NCBI RefSeq assembly: GCF_008973825.1
Contig: NZ_WCHR01000018.1
Span: 124,001-188,000, forward strand
From: Gemmobacter serpentinus
Lineage (GTDB): Bacteria > Pseudomonadota > Alphaproteobacteria > Rhodobacterales > Rhodobacteraceae
Direction of reading: 5' to 3'
Length of the DNA stretch: 64,000 bases
Part shown: positions 9,321 through 19,154 of the stretch, piece by piece
How the letters are laid out: the number at the start of each line of letters is the position of its first letter
Numbering within the stretch: position 1 is the stretch's first letter
Made by a program: the position numbers and the translations under genes
The notes under the pieces: generated by a model
The model's input: the letters and a program-made list of their open reading frames with translations, nothing else
What the model was told of the DNA's origin: nothing
Databases searched by the model: none

Positions 9321-11747
9321 ATGAGAGGGGTCTTACCGATGCGTGGAATGAGCGCAAGCAGGGCTGGATATGTGCTGATGGCGGCTTTGCTGGCCAGCAC
9401 GACGATCACGCCGGTCACCATGGCGCAGGCGCAGCAGGCATCAAGCCAGTTCAGCTTTGACATCCCGGCGAAATCGGTGACCCGCGCGGTCAATGATATC
9501 GGCCGCGTTGCCGGGCTTTCGGTCGTATTCCGCGAAAGCGCGCCGATGACTGCCATGGGCCACCCGGTGCAGGGCATGATGAGCGCGGAAGACGCGCTGT
9601 CGACGCTGCTGTCGGGCACCGGCCTCAGCTACCGCTTCAGCAACCCGACCACGGTGCAGATCTATGATCCCAATCTGGTGGCGCAGGGCGATCTGTCGCC
9701 GGATACCGGGGACGCGGTCCTGCTCGGCACGGTCATCATTCAAAGCAAATTGGCCTATTCCGGCGCGATCAGCGGCTATTTGGCCCCCTCGACCGAAACC
9801 GGCGTGAAGGCGGGTGCACCGCTGTCGGAGGTGCCGCAGTCGATTTCCGTGGTGACGACGACCGAACTTGAGGCGCGCCAGCCCCGTCAGGTGGAAGACG
9901 CGATCAAATATACCGCCGGGATCAATGCCTCGACCTGGGGAACCGATGACCGCTTTGATCAATTCGCGATCCGCGGTTTCGATCTGGGCACGCAGGCCAT
10001 GTATCGCGACGGGCTGCCGCAGAAATCCATCAGCTTCACCGCTTTTACCACCGACCCCTATATGATCGAGCGGATCGACGTGCTGCGCGGCCCGGCCGGG
10101 GTGTTGTATGGTTCCAACGATGCGGGTGGCATGATCAACCTTGTCACGAAACGCCCGACCTTTGACCGTCTGGCTGAGGGCAAGTTGGGCTATGACAGCA
10201 ATGGCACCGCGAAGGCCGGGATCGATTGGTCGAATACCGTCAATGCCGGTGGCACGGTGGCCGCACGCCTGACCGGGCTGTTCCGCCAGGGTGAAACCGA
10301 TATCGAGGACAGCGCCAATGACCGGGCTTTCCTGGCCGGTGGCCTGACCTGGTCGCCCAGTGATTACACCGCCCTGACCTTCCTGGGCCATATCCAGCGC
10401 GACTCGCTGACGCCGCTGATCATGTATTCGCAGCCGGGCGTCGATTACGACACCGCATGGGGCACCATGCCGAAGGACTGGGCCTACAAGCAGTCGGATT
10501 ACAACCACTTCAAGACGCGGCAGGAATCCTTTGGCTGGGAGCTGACGCATGAGTTCTCGACCGAGCTGACCTTCAATCAGCGCGCCCGCTTTGCGCATCA
10601 GACCACTGATTACACGCAATTCGACATCTCTTATGCCGACAAGGACGGGCTGTATTACTACCCGTTCCGCATGGATGAAGAGGCCCGCAGCCTGGGCTTC
10701 GACAACTTCCTCGAATGGAAGCGTGGCTTTGATGGTGGCGAAAACAGCCTGATCATTGGGGCCGAATATCAGCGCCGGTCGCTGCGCGAATATGTCTATA
10801 TGGACGGCGTGACGACCTTGGTGCCCTATGGCAGCACTGATCTTGATATGCCCGTGACCGAGCCGCCGCTTTCGGCAAAGGATCGCAAGACCTATACCGA
10901 GCGTGGCATCTATCTGCAGGATCACCTGAAACTTGATACCGGAACCTCGCTGACCTTCGGTCTGCGTCGCGCCTGGCTGGAAGACGAGGCGGTCGATCTG
11001 CTTGCAGGCGGTGTCAGCCGCCAGAAGAACAGCGCGACCACTGGCATGATCGGGCTGACACATGAATTTGCCAATGGCTTGACGCCCTATCTCAGCTACA
11101 CGCAGGGCTTCATCCAGAATGTCGGCACCACCATTGCCGGCAAGGTGCTGGATCCGTCGGAAAGCAAGCAATGGGAGGCCGGTCTGCGCTATGCCCCGAC
11201 CGAGGCGCTGTTGCTGAGCGGGGCGATCTTCGATCTGCGCAAGACCAATGTGAAGGATTATGACCTGAACGATCCGACCTGGGGCAGCTTCACCCAGGCC
11301 GGTGAGATCCGCTCGCGCGGGATCGAACTGGAGGCGCGCGGTCAGCTGACCGAGACGTTGCAAGGCATGATCAGCTATACCTATCTGGATACCGAGATCA
11401 CCAAGAGCACCGACGCATCCCTGATCGGCAACCAGAACGCGATGGCACCCAGGCGCCAGGCCTCGCTCTGGCTGGATTACGATGCGGCGGCGCTGCTGCC
11501 GGGCCTGACCATCGGTGGCGGCATCCGCTATGTCTCGGATTCCTACGCAACCCAGGCCAATCTGCGCAAGACGCCGGGCTATACGCTCGCAGACCTGTCC
11601 CTGCGCTATGATGCCGAGGCCTATGCGCTGGATTTCGGGGTGACCAACCTGTTTGACCGTGATTACAACGGCGTCTGCTATGATGGCTATGCCTGCGCCA
11701 AGGGAGAGGGTCGCATCGTCACGCTGACCCTGAACAAGTCGTTCTGA
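9321..11747 (+). CDS. TonB-dependent siderophore receptor with STN signalling domain
   Basis: 808 residues. Signal peptide at about 1-36 (cleavage near AQAQQA), STN domain at about 44-105 (FDIPAKSVTRAVNDIGRVAG), then a plug domain (SEVPQSISVVTTTELEARQ) and a 22-strand barrel ending in a terminal Phe (TLNKSF). The STN domain marks it as a transducing receptor of the FecA/FpvA class that signals through FecR. An alternative start at ATG 9339 has a good GAGGGG site 8 bases upstream. Hydroxamate, catecholate or citrate specificity cannot be read directly; the adjacent esterase argues for an ester-containing ligand. Confidence 0.93.
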   Translation: MRGVLPMRGMSASRAGYVLMAALLASTTITPVTMAQAQQASSQFSFDIPAKSVTRAVNDIGRVAGLSVVFRESAPMTAMGHPVQGMMSAEDALSTLLSGTGLSYRFSNPTTVQIYDPNLVAQGDLSPDTGDAVLLGTVIIQSKLAYSGAISGYLAPSTETGVKAGAPLSEVPQSISVVTTTELEARQPRQVEDAIKYTAGINASTWGTDDRFDQFAIRGFDLGTQAMYRDGLPQKSISFTAFTTDPYMIERIDVLRGPAGVLYGSNDAGGMINLVTKRPTFDRLAEGKLGYDSNGTAKAGIDWSNTVNAGGTVAARLTGLFRQGETDIEDSANDRAFLAGGLTWSPSDYTALTFLGHIQRDSLTPLIMYSQPGVDYDTAWGTMPKDWAYKQSDYNHFKTRQESFGWELTHEFSTELTFNQRARFAHQTTDYTQFDISYADKDGLYYYPFRMDEEARSLGFDNFLEWKRGFDGGENSLIIGAEYQRRSLREYVYMDGVTTLVPYGSTDLDMPVTEPPLSAKDRKTYTERGIYLQDHLKLDTGTSLTFGLRRAWLEDEAVDLLAGGVSRQKNSATTGMIGLTHEFANGLTPYLSYTQGFIQNVGTTIAGKVLDPSESKQWEAGLRYAPTEALLLSGAIFDLRKTNVKDYDLNDPTWGSFTQAGEIRSRGIELEARGQLTETLQGMISYTYLDTEITKSTDASLIGNQNAMAPRRQASLWLDYDAAALLPGLTIGGGIRYVSDSYATQANLRKTPGYTLADLSLRYDAEAYALDFGVTNLFDRDYNGVCYDGYACAKGEGRIVTLTLNKSF

Positions 11748-11849
11748 TCGCAGAGCGAAGGAAGCGGGCGGCGGCGCACCAAGCGGGCTGCGCCGCCGCC
11801 CTTTGACACTCGGGCGCGGTCTATGCTGCGCAGCGAAAGCTGACACCAC

Positions 11850-12875
11850 TTGGACAATTCCTTCTCCTTTCTGCATTTCGGGGGCCTGCGTCTCGGGGGC
11901 CTGCGTCTCGGGGGGCTGTGGCTGGTCACATTGCTGGCCTTTGGTGGCGCGCTTTGCCTGGGGGCGCAGGATTATCCGCCCGCGCTGATCTGGCAGGCTT
12001 TACGCGATTTCGATCCCGGCAATGCGGCGCAGGCCATCGTCATGGGGATGCGGCTGCCGCGCGCGCTGGCCGCCATGCTGGTGGGGGCATCGCTTGCGGT
12101 ATCTGGGCTGGTGATGCAGGCGATCGTGCGCAATCCGCTGGCCGATCCGGGGTTGACCGGGGTGAATGCCGGGGCGGCGCTGGCGGTTGTGGCCGGGCTC
12201 TGGGTGCTGGGGCCGCTGCCGCAAATGGCGACAGCAGGCCTTGCGCTGCTGGGGGCCGGGGCGGCGGCCATGCTGGTGCGGCTGCTGGCGGGCGGCGGAG
12301 ACAACAGCCTGCGCCTGCCGCTTGCGGGGGCGGCATTCGCCAGCCTTTGCATGGCCATCGTCTCGCTTGTGGTGCTGCTGAACCCCGAGGCACGCAATAT
12401 CTATCGCTTCTGGATGGTCGGATCGCTTGCCCTCGCGGATCGGAACGGTCTGCTGATGCTTGCCCCGGTCGCCTTGGTCGGGATCGGGATTGCCCTTCTG
12501 GTCGCCCGCCAGATCGAGACGCTGATGCTGGGCGGCGAGATGGGGGCGGCGCTTGGCATCCATCCTGGGCGGGTTCTGAGCCTTGGCTTTCTGGCAATCA
12601 CCCTGACGGCAGGCGCGACGGTGGCGCTGGCCGGGCCGGTCGGCTTCATCGGGCTGATCGCGCCGCATCTGGCGCGCCGCATCGCACCGCAATCGGGCCT
12701 TGCGATGACCGTCTTGCTGGCCTGTCCGATGGGGGCAAGCCTTGCGCTGCTGGCCGATACGGCGGGCCGCAGGCTGGTGCGTCCGGCCGAGCTGCCGCTG
12801 GGCATCGTGCTGGCGATGATCGGTGCGCCCGCCTTCATGTTGCTGGTGCGGCGGATGCTGCGGGGCACGGAATGA
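11850..12875 (+). CDS. FecCD-family iron-chelate ABC permease
   Basis: 341 residues, about nine or ten membrane helices, with the FecCD landmarks LRLPRALAAMLVGASLAVSG and the coupling region GFIGLIAPHLARRI. The start is a TTG; an in-frame ATG at 11823 is cut off by a TGA before it, so no ATG start is available. It overlaps the next permease by ATGA (12872-12875), which suggests translational coupling. Together with that permease it forms the inner-membrane channel for the chelate bound by the FecB-type protein. Confidence 0.9.
   Translation: MDNSFSFLHFGGLRLGGLRLGGLWLVTLLAFGGALCLGAQDYPPALIWQALRDFDPGNAAQAIVMGMRLPRALAAMLVGASLAVSGLVMQAIVRNPLADPGLTGVNAGAALAVVAGLWVLGPLPQMATAGLALLGAGAAAMLVRLLAGGGDNSLRLPLAGAAFASLCMAIVSLVVLLNPEARNIYRFWMVGSLALADRNGLLMLAPVALVGIGIALLVARQIETLMLGGEMGAALGIHPGRVLSLGFLAITLTAGATVALAGPVGFIGLIAPHLARRIAPQSGLAMTVLLACPMGASLALLADTAGRRLVRPAELPLGIVLAMIGAPAFMLLVRRMLRGTE
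11879..11923 (+). repeat. 15-bp in-frame tandem repeat in the permease N-terminus
   Basis: The unit CGGGGGCCTGCGTCT occurs at 11879-11893 and 11894-11908, followed by a degenerate third copy to 11923. It encodes GLRLG GLRLG GLWLV at the cytoplasmic N-terminus just before the first membrane helix. The frame is preserved, so it looks like a recent slippage duplication. Confidence 0.8.
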
Positions 12876-13825
12876 GGATTGCGGCCCTCGCCCTGTTGAC
12901 GCTGTTCCTGGCCGCCTTGGGCCTTGCCGCCGGGCGCAACTGGCTGACCCTGTCTGAACTGGCACAGGCGCTGTTTGGGAGCGGGGCCGATGCAAGGATG
13001 GTCTGGAACCTGCGTGTGCCGCGCTTGCTGACCGGGGTGATCGCGGGCGGCTGTTTCGGCCTGTCGGGCCTTGTCTTCCAAAGCCTGCTGCGCAACCCGC
13101 TGGCCTCGCCCGATGTGGTGGGCCTGTCGCAATCTGCGGCGCTTGGCGCGGTGCTGGCGCTGCTGGCGGGGCTGCCGGTTACCCTTGGCGCATGGGCGGG
13201 TGGTGGCGCGGCGGTTCTGATCCTTGCCTGGCTTGCCGCCCATCCCCGCCACGGGATCGAGCCGCGCGCGGTGGTCCTGCAAGGCCTTGGTCTGGCCATT
13301 CTGGCGGGTGCCGCGACCGAGGCGCTGATCCTGCGCGCGAGCGACGGCGATGCCGGGATGGTCATGACCTGGCTGGGCGGCACGTTGAACGGCGTCGGCT
13401 GGCCGGAACTTGCCCGCGCGCTTTGGCTGTTGCCACTGATGCTGCCGCTTTTGCTGGCAGGGCGGGCGCTGGATCGGCTGGAACTGGGTGATGATCTGGC
13501 CCACGCCCTTGGCTTGCGGGTCGGGGCCTTGCGCGCGGGGCTTGGCGCATTGGCCGCGCTTCTGGCCGCTGGTGCCGTGTCGCTTTGCGGGCCGATGGCC
13601 TTTGTGGCACTGGCCGCCGGACCCGTCGCGCGGCTGGCCGCATATGGCCGCCCCAGCCCGGTCACCGCCGCCCTTGCCGGGGCCGCATTCATCACGCTGG
13701 CCGATCTGCTGGCGCGGTCTTTCGCGCCCGCGGCCCTGTTGCCCACCGGGCTTTACACCGCGCTGATCGGCGCGCCGGTGCTGATCCTTGCGGTCTGGCG
13801 GCAAACCCGCCGCGATGCGCCCTGA
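12872..13825 (+). CDS. FecCD-family iron-chelate ABC permease, second subunit
   Basis: 317 residues starting at the ATG that overlaps the previous stop. FecCD features: LRVPRLLTGVIAGGCFGLSG near the N-terminus, GLVFQSLLRNPLASPDVVG, and a C-terminal half with about eight or nine helices in all. It is the partner half-channel of the 11850-12875 permease. The ATPase gene follows 15 bp later. Confidence 0.9.
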   Translation: MRIAALALLTLFLAALGLAAGRNWLTLSELAQALFGSGADARMVWNLRVPRLLTGVIAGGCFGLSGLVFQSLLRNPLASPDVVGLSQSAALGAVLALLAGLPVTLGAWAGGGAAVLILAWLAAHPRHGIEPRAVVLQGLGLAILAGAATEALILRASDGDAGMVMTWLGGTLNGVGWPELARALWLLPLMLPLLLAGRALDRLELGDDLAHALGLRVGALRAGLGALAALLAAGAVSLCGPMAFVALAAGPVARLAAYGRPSPVTAALAGAAFITLADLLARSFAPAALLPTGLYTALIGAPVLILAVWRQTRRDAP

Positions 13826-13840
13826 TCTGAGGGAGGTTTC

Positions 13841-14611
13841 ATGTCTTTCACCGTTCGGGATCTGAGCGTGCGCCTTGGCGGCGTGCCGGTGCTGCAGGGC
13901 CTTGATTTCACCCTGCCGCCGCAGGGCATCACCGGGACTATCGGTGCCAATGGGTGCGGCAAGACCACGCTGCTGCGCGCGCTGGCCGGTGTGCTGCCGC
14001 TGGATGCTGGATCGGTTCAGCATGAGGGGCAGGATATCGCGGCCCTGTCCGCGAAGGCGCGGGCGCGGCGGATCGCGCTTTTGCCGCAAAGCGGGCACGC
14101 GCCCCCCGGTTTGACGGTGCGGCAGCTGGTGGCGAGTGGTCGCACCCCGTGGCTGCGCCCCTTCCTGCCGATGGCGGCGGCCGATCATGCGGCGGTTGCC
14201 CGCGCCATGGCGGCGGTGGGGCTGGAGGATCTGGCAGATCGCGCGGTGGAAAGCCTGTCGGGCGGCCAGCGTCAGCGGGCCTGGATCGCGCTGGTTCTGG
14301 CGCAGGAAAGCGGCACGATCCTGCTGGATGAACCGCTGAACCATCTGGATCTGCCGCATCAGGCGGGTCTGGTGCAGCTGCTGCGCGATCTGAAACAGGC
14401 CCGCAGTATCGTGATGATCCTGCATGATCTGACAGTGGCGGCGCGCAGCTGTGACCATATCCTTGCGCTGCGTGACGGGCGGCTGGTGGCATCCGGCCCG
14501 CCGGATATGGTGCTGGCGGAAAGGCCGCTGGCCCAGACTTTCGGCATCGAATTCGAAGTCAGCACGATGCCTTCCAGCGGCAAGCGTGTGGTGCTACCGG
14601 AAGGGTTCTGA
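13841..14611 (+). CDS. FecE-type ABC ATPase for iron chelates
   Basis: 256 residues: Walker A GANGCGKTT near 35-43, Q-loop region LLPQSGHAPPG, signature LSGGQRQRAW near 138, Walker B TILLDEPLNHLD and H-loop ILHDLTVAAR. It powers the two FecCD permeases just upstream and completes a binding protein/permease/ATPase set with the 6359 protein. A good GGGAGG site lies about 8 bases before the ATG. It is convergent with the esterase gene, leaving only about 20 bp between the stop codons. Confidence 0.93.
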   Translation: MSFTVRDLSVRLGGVPVLQGLDFTLPPQGITGTIGANGCGKTTLLRALAGVLPLDAGSVQHEGQDIAALSAKARARRIALLPQSGHAPPGLTVRQLVASGRTPWLRPFLPMAAADHAAVARAMAAVGLEDLADRAVESLSGGQRQRAWIALVLAQESGTILLDEPLNHLDLPHQAGLVQLLRDLKQARSIVMILHDLTVAARSCDHILALRDGRLVASGPPDMVLAERPLAQTFGIEFEVSTMPSSGKRVVLPEGF

Positions 14612-14632
14612 ACTCCGGGTCAGAATGCAGTT

Positions 14633-15535
14633 TCAGCGCAGCGCAAAGACACAATGCAAGGCGCGGTTCACCGCAACCGGCAGAACCGACATATGGGTTT
14701 CGCCAGCATAGGTCTCATAACGGGCGGTGATCCCGGGGATTTGCGAAAGGTAGTCTGCCATTTCCATCGCAGCGGCGATGGTGCGGGTCTTCACCTTGTC
14801 GGCCAGCCGTTTCTGCGCATCTTCGGCACCCACTTGGAACGGGGCGAGGTCATCGCCCTCCCATTCGCCCGCCGACAGCAACACCGTCAGCGCGCGCCCC
14901 TCAGGCCGGAATGTATCACGCGATGCCAGCAGAAAGCTGTCCTCCCAGGTGATCGCCGGGCTGGCCGGGATCCAGTGGGTAAAGGCATCGGGCCGGTTGA
15001 ACATCAGCCAGAGCGCGAAAAGACCGCCAAAGGAATGGCCGAACAGCCCCTGTCGCGCCGGATCAAGTTTTATGTAACCGCCAAGAAATTCGCGCATATC
15101 CTCCAGCATGAAACGGGCCATCTCTGCCCCGCCGCCAGTGCGGACCTCAGGCGTATCGGGCCAAAATGGTGGATATGTGCTGCCGGGCGGCGGCCCCAGA
15201 TCCCAGCTGCGCCGGAACGGATCATAGGCATCATCGGTCGGATAGCCGACCGCGATCAGCACGCCGGGGCCAAGGTTGGTTGCGGTGGGATAGGGCGATT
15301 GCGCCCGCATCACATCGACCGCCGTGGCGATCACCGCATTGCCGTCGGTCATGGTCAGGGAAGGCCAACCCGCCTCCGGCGCATCGCCCGGCGGCACCCA
15401 GAGAAAGACCCGGCGGATCGCGCCGCTTGCGCGGTCTTCCAGATCGAACCAGCGGGCACCGCCCGCCGTCGCCATCCCCTCGGCCTTCAGCATCTGCTGT
15501 CCTGTTCTGCTTTGCGCGGGCCGAATTTGCGCCAT
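14633..15535 (-). CDS. IroE/Fes-like siderophore esterase (alpha/beta hydrolase)
   Basis: 300 residues of the esterase-D/IroE-type alpha/beta hydrolase family. The nucleophile is Ser168 in GLFGHSFGG and the likely catalytic His is His281 (GETHMSV). No signal peptide is visible, so it should act in the cytosol. An internal ATG at 15493 gives a shorter form. The family hydrolyses ester bonds of enterobactin- or salmochelin-like siderophores, or general acyl esters. Its place at the end of the iron-chelate transport genes suggests it opens the imported chelate to release iron. Convergent with the FecE-type gene. Confidence 0.8.
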   Translation of the reverse strand: MAQIRPAQSRTGQQMLKAEGMATAGGARWFDLEDRASGAIRRVFLWVPPGDAPEAGWPSLTMTDGNAVIATAVDVMRAQSPYPTATNLGPGVLIAVGYPTDDAYDPFRRSWDLGPPPGSTYPPFWPDTPEVRTGGGAEMARFMLEDMREFLGGYIKLDPARQGLFGHSFGGLFALWLMFNRPDAFTHWIPASPAITWEDSFLLASRDTFRPEGRALTVLLSAGEWEGDDLAPFQVGAEDAQKRLADKVKTRTIAAAMEMADYLSQIPGITARYETYAGETHMSVLPVAVNRALHCVFALR

Positions 15536-15606
15536 ACATGGGGTATTGCAAGCCCTGTTTCGGCTTGGGCCAAAGGTTACTGGGAACGGCAGGTCATAAG
15601 CCGGCG

Positions 15607-16914
15607 TCAGTCGTCGTCCAGATGCGACAGAAGCGTATTCCCGCGATAGGATTTGCGGAACAATCCGGCCTCGCTGAGACGCGGGATCAGCTGTTCCAGC
15701 GTCAGGTCCAGCGAGTGGGGCGCGCCGCCCGGCACCGCGATGAATCCATCAATCGCGCCCGCCTCGAACCAGCGGGTGATCTCGGCAAAGGCATCATCGA
15801 CTGTGCCGATGATCTGCCAATGGACCGAGGTCAGGATCTCGGGCCGGGCCAGCAATTCGGCGGCGGTCGGCTTGGTGTCCCGGATGATCTGGCGCAACAG
15901 GTCGCGGTGATGCGCGCTTTGGCCGGGGCCAAGATCGGCGGGCAGGTCGGTGACGGCGACGCGCCGGTCATCGGGCCAGTTGGACAGGTCCAGCCCGGTC
16001 GCATCGCGCAGCCGCGCGACCCGTTGGCCGCGATTGACCCGGCGATGCGTTGCCTCAAACAGCGCCCGCGCCTCTTCGCGGGTATCGCCCAGATAGAGAC
16101 TGAGCCCCGGCAACATGCGGATATCGCGCGGCTGGCGGCGATGGGCGATGGCGCGCGTGGACAGTTCGGCACGCATCTGGCTGGCAGATGCCAGATCGGG
16201 CGCCATGGCAAAGACCATATCGGCGACCTGACCAGCAAAATCGATGCCGAATTTCGACCCCCCCGCCTGCATCAAGGGCAGGCGCGGCCCGGGCCATGCG
16301 GGCAGATTCAACGGGCCCTGGACCGAAAAATGCGCGCCGCGATGATGGATCGGCAGGATCAAATCGGTATCGGCGTAACGTCCGGAATCGCGATCGACCA
16401 GCAGCGCCTCGGACGGGAAGCTGGCCCAGAGGCGTTGCACCACTTCGGTGAATTCCACGGCACGGGCATAGCGCGCCTCGGAGGATGGCATATCTGCCTG
16501 GCCGAAATTCTCGTTGCCTTGCAAGGCGGTCACGACGTTCCACCCTGCGCGGCCATGGCTGAGCCAATGCAGCGACATCAACTGGCGTGCCGTCAGATAG
16601 GGATGCCCGAAGGTGGTGGAGATGGTGGTGATCAGCCCGATCTTTTCGGTTTCCCGTGCGATCGAGGTCATCAAAAGCGTGGGGTCCAGACTGGAAAACC
16701 CGAAAGAGTGTTCCATGATCGGCAGCGGCAGAAAGCTCGCATCGGGGCGGAAGACAAAATCGAGATGCGCGGCCTCGGCCCGTTTGGCGACATCCAGCGC
16801 GAAGTCGCTGGAGTAAAGCCCCTCAATGTTGCTGTCGGGCAGTCGCCAACCTTCGAGGCTGAGCCAGGTGGGGGCCAGCGACATGCCGATGCAGAGTTTC
16901 GGTCGGAGCTTCAT
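15607..16914 (-). CDS. NtaA/SnaA/DszA-family flavin-dependent monooxygenase
   Basis: 435 residues; start placed at ATG 16914 (KLRPKLCIGMS). It is a bacterial-luciferase-like barrel of the NtaA/EmoA/DszA group, showing the group motif STTFGHPYLTARQLMSLH and GRAGWNVVTA. These enzymes use reduced flavin from a separate reductase to oxidise chelators (nitrilotriacetate, EDTA) or sulfones. It lies between the siderophore esterase and a TonB receptor on the same strand, an unusual place for such an enzyme. The siderophore-interacting protein at 21073 is a possible flavoprotein partner. Substrate unknown; a role in breaking down an imported metal chelator is an inference. Confidence 0.85.
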   Translation of the reverse strand: MKLRPKLCIGMSLAPTWLSLEGWRLPDSNIEGLYSSDFALDVAKRAEAAHLDFVFRPDASFLPLPIMEHSFGFSSLDPTLLMTSIARETEKIGLITTISTTFGHPYLTARQLMSLHWLSHGRAGWNVVTALQGNENFGQADMPSSEARYARAVEFTEVVQRLWASFPSEALLVDRDSGRYADTDLILPIHHRGAHFSVQGPLNLPAWPGPRLPLMQAGGSKFGIDFAGQVADMVFAMAPDLASASQMRAELSTRAIAHRRQPRDIRMLPGLSLYLGDTREEARALFEATHRRVNRGQRVARLRDATGLDLSNWPDDRRVAVTDLPADLGPGQSAHHRDLLRQIIRDTKPTAAELLARPEILTSVHWQIIGTVDDAFAEITRWFEAGAIDGFIAVPGGAPHSLDLTLEQLIPRLSEAGLFRKSYRGNTLLSHLDDD

Positions 16915-16986
16915 GGTCCTGCCTGTCTGATGCAAGAGGCCGGTCCGGGCGAACGCCGGGCCGGCGGATGGTCATTTGCGGACGCC

Positions 16987-19086
16987 TTAGAAGGTGCCGC
17001 GGATGCCGATGCCCACCATGCGCGGGGCGGTCATGCTGCCTTGCAGGAAGGGCACGGTGCCGCGGGCCTGTTCCAGCAGAACCGGCGCGCGCTCGTCCAG
17101 CAGGTTGTTGACATAGCCATAGAGCTCCATGCTGTCACTGAACTTGTAGCTGGCATGGATATCGACCAGGGCGTAGTTGTCGACGGCAAAGGTCGGCGTA
17201 TTGGCGGTGTTGGAATAATAGCCATCCACAAAGCGCAGCTGGCCGCCCAGATTGATCCGGTCGGTTGCATCCCAGCTTGCGCCGAGCGAGATGGTGCGGC
17301 CGGGGGCACGGGCGAATTCATTGCCCTCCCAAACCGGATAGGCCGAGATCTTGTCGATCTTGGTCTTCAACAGGCCGGCGCTGGCGCGCAGGGTCAGCGT
17401 ATCGGTCGGCTGATATTCGGCACCCAGTTCCAGGCCATAGGAATGCGATTCCTCTGCGTTGAAGGTCTGGGTGTAGAAGCTGGTTCCGATCAGCTGCGAG
17501 ACGCTGTGCTGGGCGTTCTTGTAATCCATGTAGAACAGGTTGCCGGTCAGGAACAGCTTGTCTTCCATCAGGCTGGCACGGGTGAACAGCTCGTAGTTCC
17601 AGACGGTTTCCTTCTTGAAATTCGTCCAGGTCTTGGTGCCGCCGAAGTCAAGTGAGACGCCGCCGGGATTATAGCCCTTGGAGATCATCGCGCCGATGGT
17701 CAGGTCATCCGATGCCTCATAAGAGAGGGCAAGTTTCGGCAGGACCTCATCGAACACCTCGTCATAGGCGACATCGGTCTTGGCGAAGAAGGGCGACACG
17801 TCACCATGGCGGCGGATGTGGTCACGCTGGTAGCGCAGGCCACCCGACAGGGTCCAGCGGTCATCGATCTTCCAGCTCATCTCGCCATAGATGCCGAGGT
17901 TGTTCTTGCGGTCGCGGAAGGTCGAAGGGCCGCCCTGATCCAGCCATTCGTCCTGATCGGTATAGGCGATGTAGACGCCCGCCACCGCGCTGATCCTGTC
18001 ATCGGGGGTGCCAAAGGTCAGCTTGGTCTCGTTGGAGTAATTGTCCTGATCGACATCGGCATCGCCCATGCCGACAGTGCCGATCCGGCGCGCCACATCC
18101 GAGGTGGAATATTGCAGCTTGTTGGACAGCTGCAGACCATTGCCGAAATCATAATCGATATCGAGGATCGCGGTGTCGGTGGTTTGGTCCCAGCCCGGCA
18201 TCCAGATCGCGACAGAGCGCAGATCGTCAAATTCCGGGTCCTCTGCCGCGCCCTCTGCGCTTGGGCGGATCATGTTCGACTTGCTATAGGTCAACTTCAC
18301 CTCAAGCCCGTCGATATCGGTCGGCCGCCACAGCAGCTTGGCGCGGCCAGTCACGGTGCGAAAGTCCTGGCCGATCTCGTTCTGGACAAAGGCCGGGTTC
18401 ACATAGTCGATAAATGTGTCGCGGGCCGAGTAATCCAGCGCGATCCGGGCAGCCAACTGATCATTGATCGGGCCGGACCAGGCCAGAGAGGCGCGGCGCT
18501 GGTTGTAATTGCCGAATTCCAGCCGGTAGGAGCCTTCGGGTTCCCAGCTCGGGTCATTGGTGTTGACAATGATCGCGCCGCCAATGGCATTCGCCCCCTG
18601 CGCCGTGGTTTGCGGGCCACGGAACACCTCGATGCTGGCAACATCCCAGGTGGCGGTGCCGCCGAAATACAGCTCATTATAGCTCAGGTAATGGCCATCG
18701 ATATTGATGGTCGCGCGCGGCACGGCACCGGCGAAAAAGGCATTGGCGCCGGTATGCGGGCCTTCGGCATTCTGGCCACGGATCACCGGGGTCGAGACGC
18801 TGTCAGTATAGATCACGTTCGGCACGCCCACGAGGGCCGTGCGCACATCATCCTTGCCGGTGGCGTCCTTCTGCAATTCTGCGCCGGTGACAAGCGTCAC
18901 CGATGAGGGGGTTCCGCGCAGATCGCGCAGGATCTTCTCGCCGGTCAGATAGACCGGGGCGAGGGTGACGATATCGCCATCTGCTGCGCCCGGATCCTGT
19001 GCAAGCGCAGGATGGGCGATGAGAACGGCGAGGATGCTGAGCAGGCTGGCGCGATGCGTCAACCGGGCACGCTGGGTGTTTGGCAT
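16987..19086 (-). CDS. TonB-dependent outer-membrane receptor, second system
   Basis: 699 residues from ATG 19086 (PNTQRARLTHRASLL, signal peptide ending ALAQ). A plug domain with VYLTGEKILRDLRGTPSSV and IEVFRGPQTTAQGANAIGG is followed by a beta-barrel ending in Phe (GIGIRGTF). Unlike the receptor at 9321 it has no STN domain, so it should not signal through FecR. It is divergent from the IclR gene and runs toward the monooxygenase gene, with which it may share a transcript (gap 72 bp). It probably imports a metal chelate for the binding protein at 22048. Confidence 0.92.
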   Translation of the reverse strand: MPNTQRARLTHRASLLSILAVLIAHPALAQDPGAADGDIVTLAPVYLTGEKILRDLRGTPSSVTLVTGAELQKDATGKDDVRTALVGVPNVIYTDSVSTPVIRGQNAEGPHTGANAFFAGAVPRATINIDGHYLSYNELYFGGTATWDVASIEVFRGPQTTAQGANAIGGAIIVNTNDPSWEPEGSYRLEFGNYNQRRASLAWSGPINDQLAARIALDYSARDTFIDYVNPAFVQNEIGQDFRTVTGRAKLLWRPTDIDGLEVKLTYSKSNMIRPSAEGAAEDPEFDDLRSVAIWMPGWDQTTDTAILDIDYDFGNGLQLSNKLQYSTSDVARRIGTVGMGDADVDQDNYSNETKLTFGTPDDRISAVAGVYIAYTDQDEWLDQGGPSTFRDRKNNLGIYGEMSWKIDDRWTLSGGLRYQRDHIRRHGDVSPFFAKTDVAYDEVFDEVLPKLALSYEASDDLTIGAMISKGYNPGGVSLDFGGTKTWTNFKKETVWNYELFTRASLMEDKLFLTGNLFYMDYKNAQHSVSQLIGTSFYTQTFNAEESHSYGLELGAEYQPTDTLTLRASAGLLKTKIDKISAYPVWEGNEFARAPGRTISLGASWDATDRINLGGQLRFVDGYYSNTANTPTFAVDNYALVDIHASYKFSDSMELYGYVNNLLDERAPVLLEQARGTVPFLQGSMTAPRMVGIGIRGTF

Positions 19087-19154
19087 GGTGTTCCCCGAAA
19101 AAGCTGGTGAGCACATGCGGAAGCGGGCGGTCAGGCTGGCGGCATATGACGATG

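Noticed and set aside
9441-11876. An 811-codon minus-strand frame opposite the TonB receptor
   Set aside because: The plus strand has STN, plug and barrel features with correct length; the minus frame is rich in Arg, His and Gln with no family pattern.
15549-15567. Small hairpin CAAGCC-N7-GGCTTG between the monooxygenase and esterase genes
   Set aside because: Only 6 bp without a T tract; too weak to call a terminator.
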